This document shows, in pieces, positions 28,957 through 29,098 of a stretch of 29,098 nt of DNA; position 1 is the first letter of the stretch; each line of letters begins with the position of its first letter. Position numbers and translations under genes: made by a program. The notes below the pieces were generated by a model. The model was not told the DNA's origin, did no database searches, and saw nothing but the letters and a program-made list of their open reading frames with translations. Source of the DNA: a virus; IMG/VR virus record IMGVR_UViG_3300005838_000047, positions 1 through 29,098 of that record; one strand, written 5' to 3'.

Positions 28957-29098
28957 CCTCGCATGCAGGCTTCACCGCCCCCGCCGACGCCGCCCAGTTC
29001 ATCCTGGGCGGCAACGCCATCTTCACCATGACCTCGGCCCGCACGGGCGCCCACTTCACCTACAAGGTGCAGCTGCCGCAAAACGCCGACAGTCCCTC
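28953..29098 (+). CDS. Conserved-type phage protein (partial, 3' end beyond window)
   Basis: ATG 28953 overlaps the previous stop as ATGA and the frame stays open to the right edge (48 codons). The part FILGGNAIFTMTSARTG followed by HFTYKVQLP resembles the start of a widespread small phage protein family whose members begin F..GGNA.FT..S..TG..FTYKV. That family is of unknown function. The rest of the protein is outside the window. Confidence 0.55.
   Translation, partial: MTSHAGFTAPADAAQFILGGNAIFTMTSARTGAHFTYKVQLPQNADSP

Noticed and set aside
1-29098. tRNA genes, integrase, endolysin/holin, insertion sequences
   Set aside because: No cloverleaf, recombinase motif, lysozyme motif or terminal inverted repeat was recognised on either strand; they may lie outside the window.

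Overview
The window is a GC-rich segment of a tailed double-stranded DNA bacteriophage, or a prophage of the same kind. The head and tail genes are of the phage P22 type: a P22-like portal of 719 aa, a P22 gp5-like coat protein, a scaffold, an adaptor (gp4-like) and a stabilisation/hub protein (gp10-like). A short-tailed virion is therefore likely. No host gene, integrase, lysis gene, tRNA or CRISPR array was seen. The host cannot be named from the sequence; the composition fits a GC-rich proteobacterium, but that is only a guess.

Layout. Positions 1-27966 are one leftward (minus-strand) gene train read from right to left. It starts at a divergent control region (27967-28127) with two back-to-back sigma70-like promoters and repeated operator-like sites. 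The early/accessory part (27966 to 22061) holds a PP-loop ATPase of the PAPS-reductase type, a small protein, a C39-like cysteine peptidase-like protein, two adjacent RMF-like mini-proteins, a charged coiled-coil protein, two small proteins (one a Cys-rich/coiled-coil protein), a fused prim-pol primase-helicase, and two hypothetical proteins. A short AT-richer, palindrome-rich spacer (21945-22060) separates this from a 37-codon ORF, a RuvC-like resolvase and the virion block.

The virion block runs TerS, a 62-aa protein, TerL, portal, a 147-aa protein, scaffold, coat protein, a 72-aa protein, a glycosyltransferase-methyltransferase fusion, a 79-aa protein, adaptor, stabilisation protein, then a set of predicted internal/ejection proteins (582, 103, 391, 148 GNAT-like, 296, 515 and 708 aa). 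It ends with a tail fibre that leaves the left edge of the window. The distal part of that fibre is visibly more AT-rich than its N-terminus.

On the right (28128-29098) three small rightward genes begin a second transcription unit, the last cut by the window edge.

Genes are packed very tightly: most junctions are ATGA, GTGA, TAATG or TGATG overlaps, so translational coupling probably sets much of the stoichiometry. Exceptions are conspicuous hairpins placed around the coat/72-aa genes and flush against the TerS start codon. The most interesting points are the divergent operator region, the two RMF-like proteins, the glycosyltransferase-methyltransferase fusion inside the head genes, the hairpin at the TerS start, and the unreported-looking small ORF carrying two abutting hairpins.
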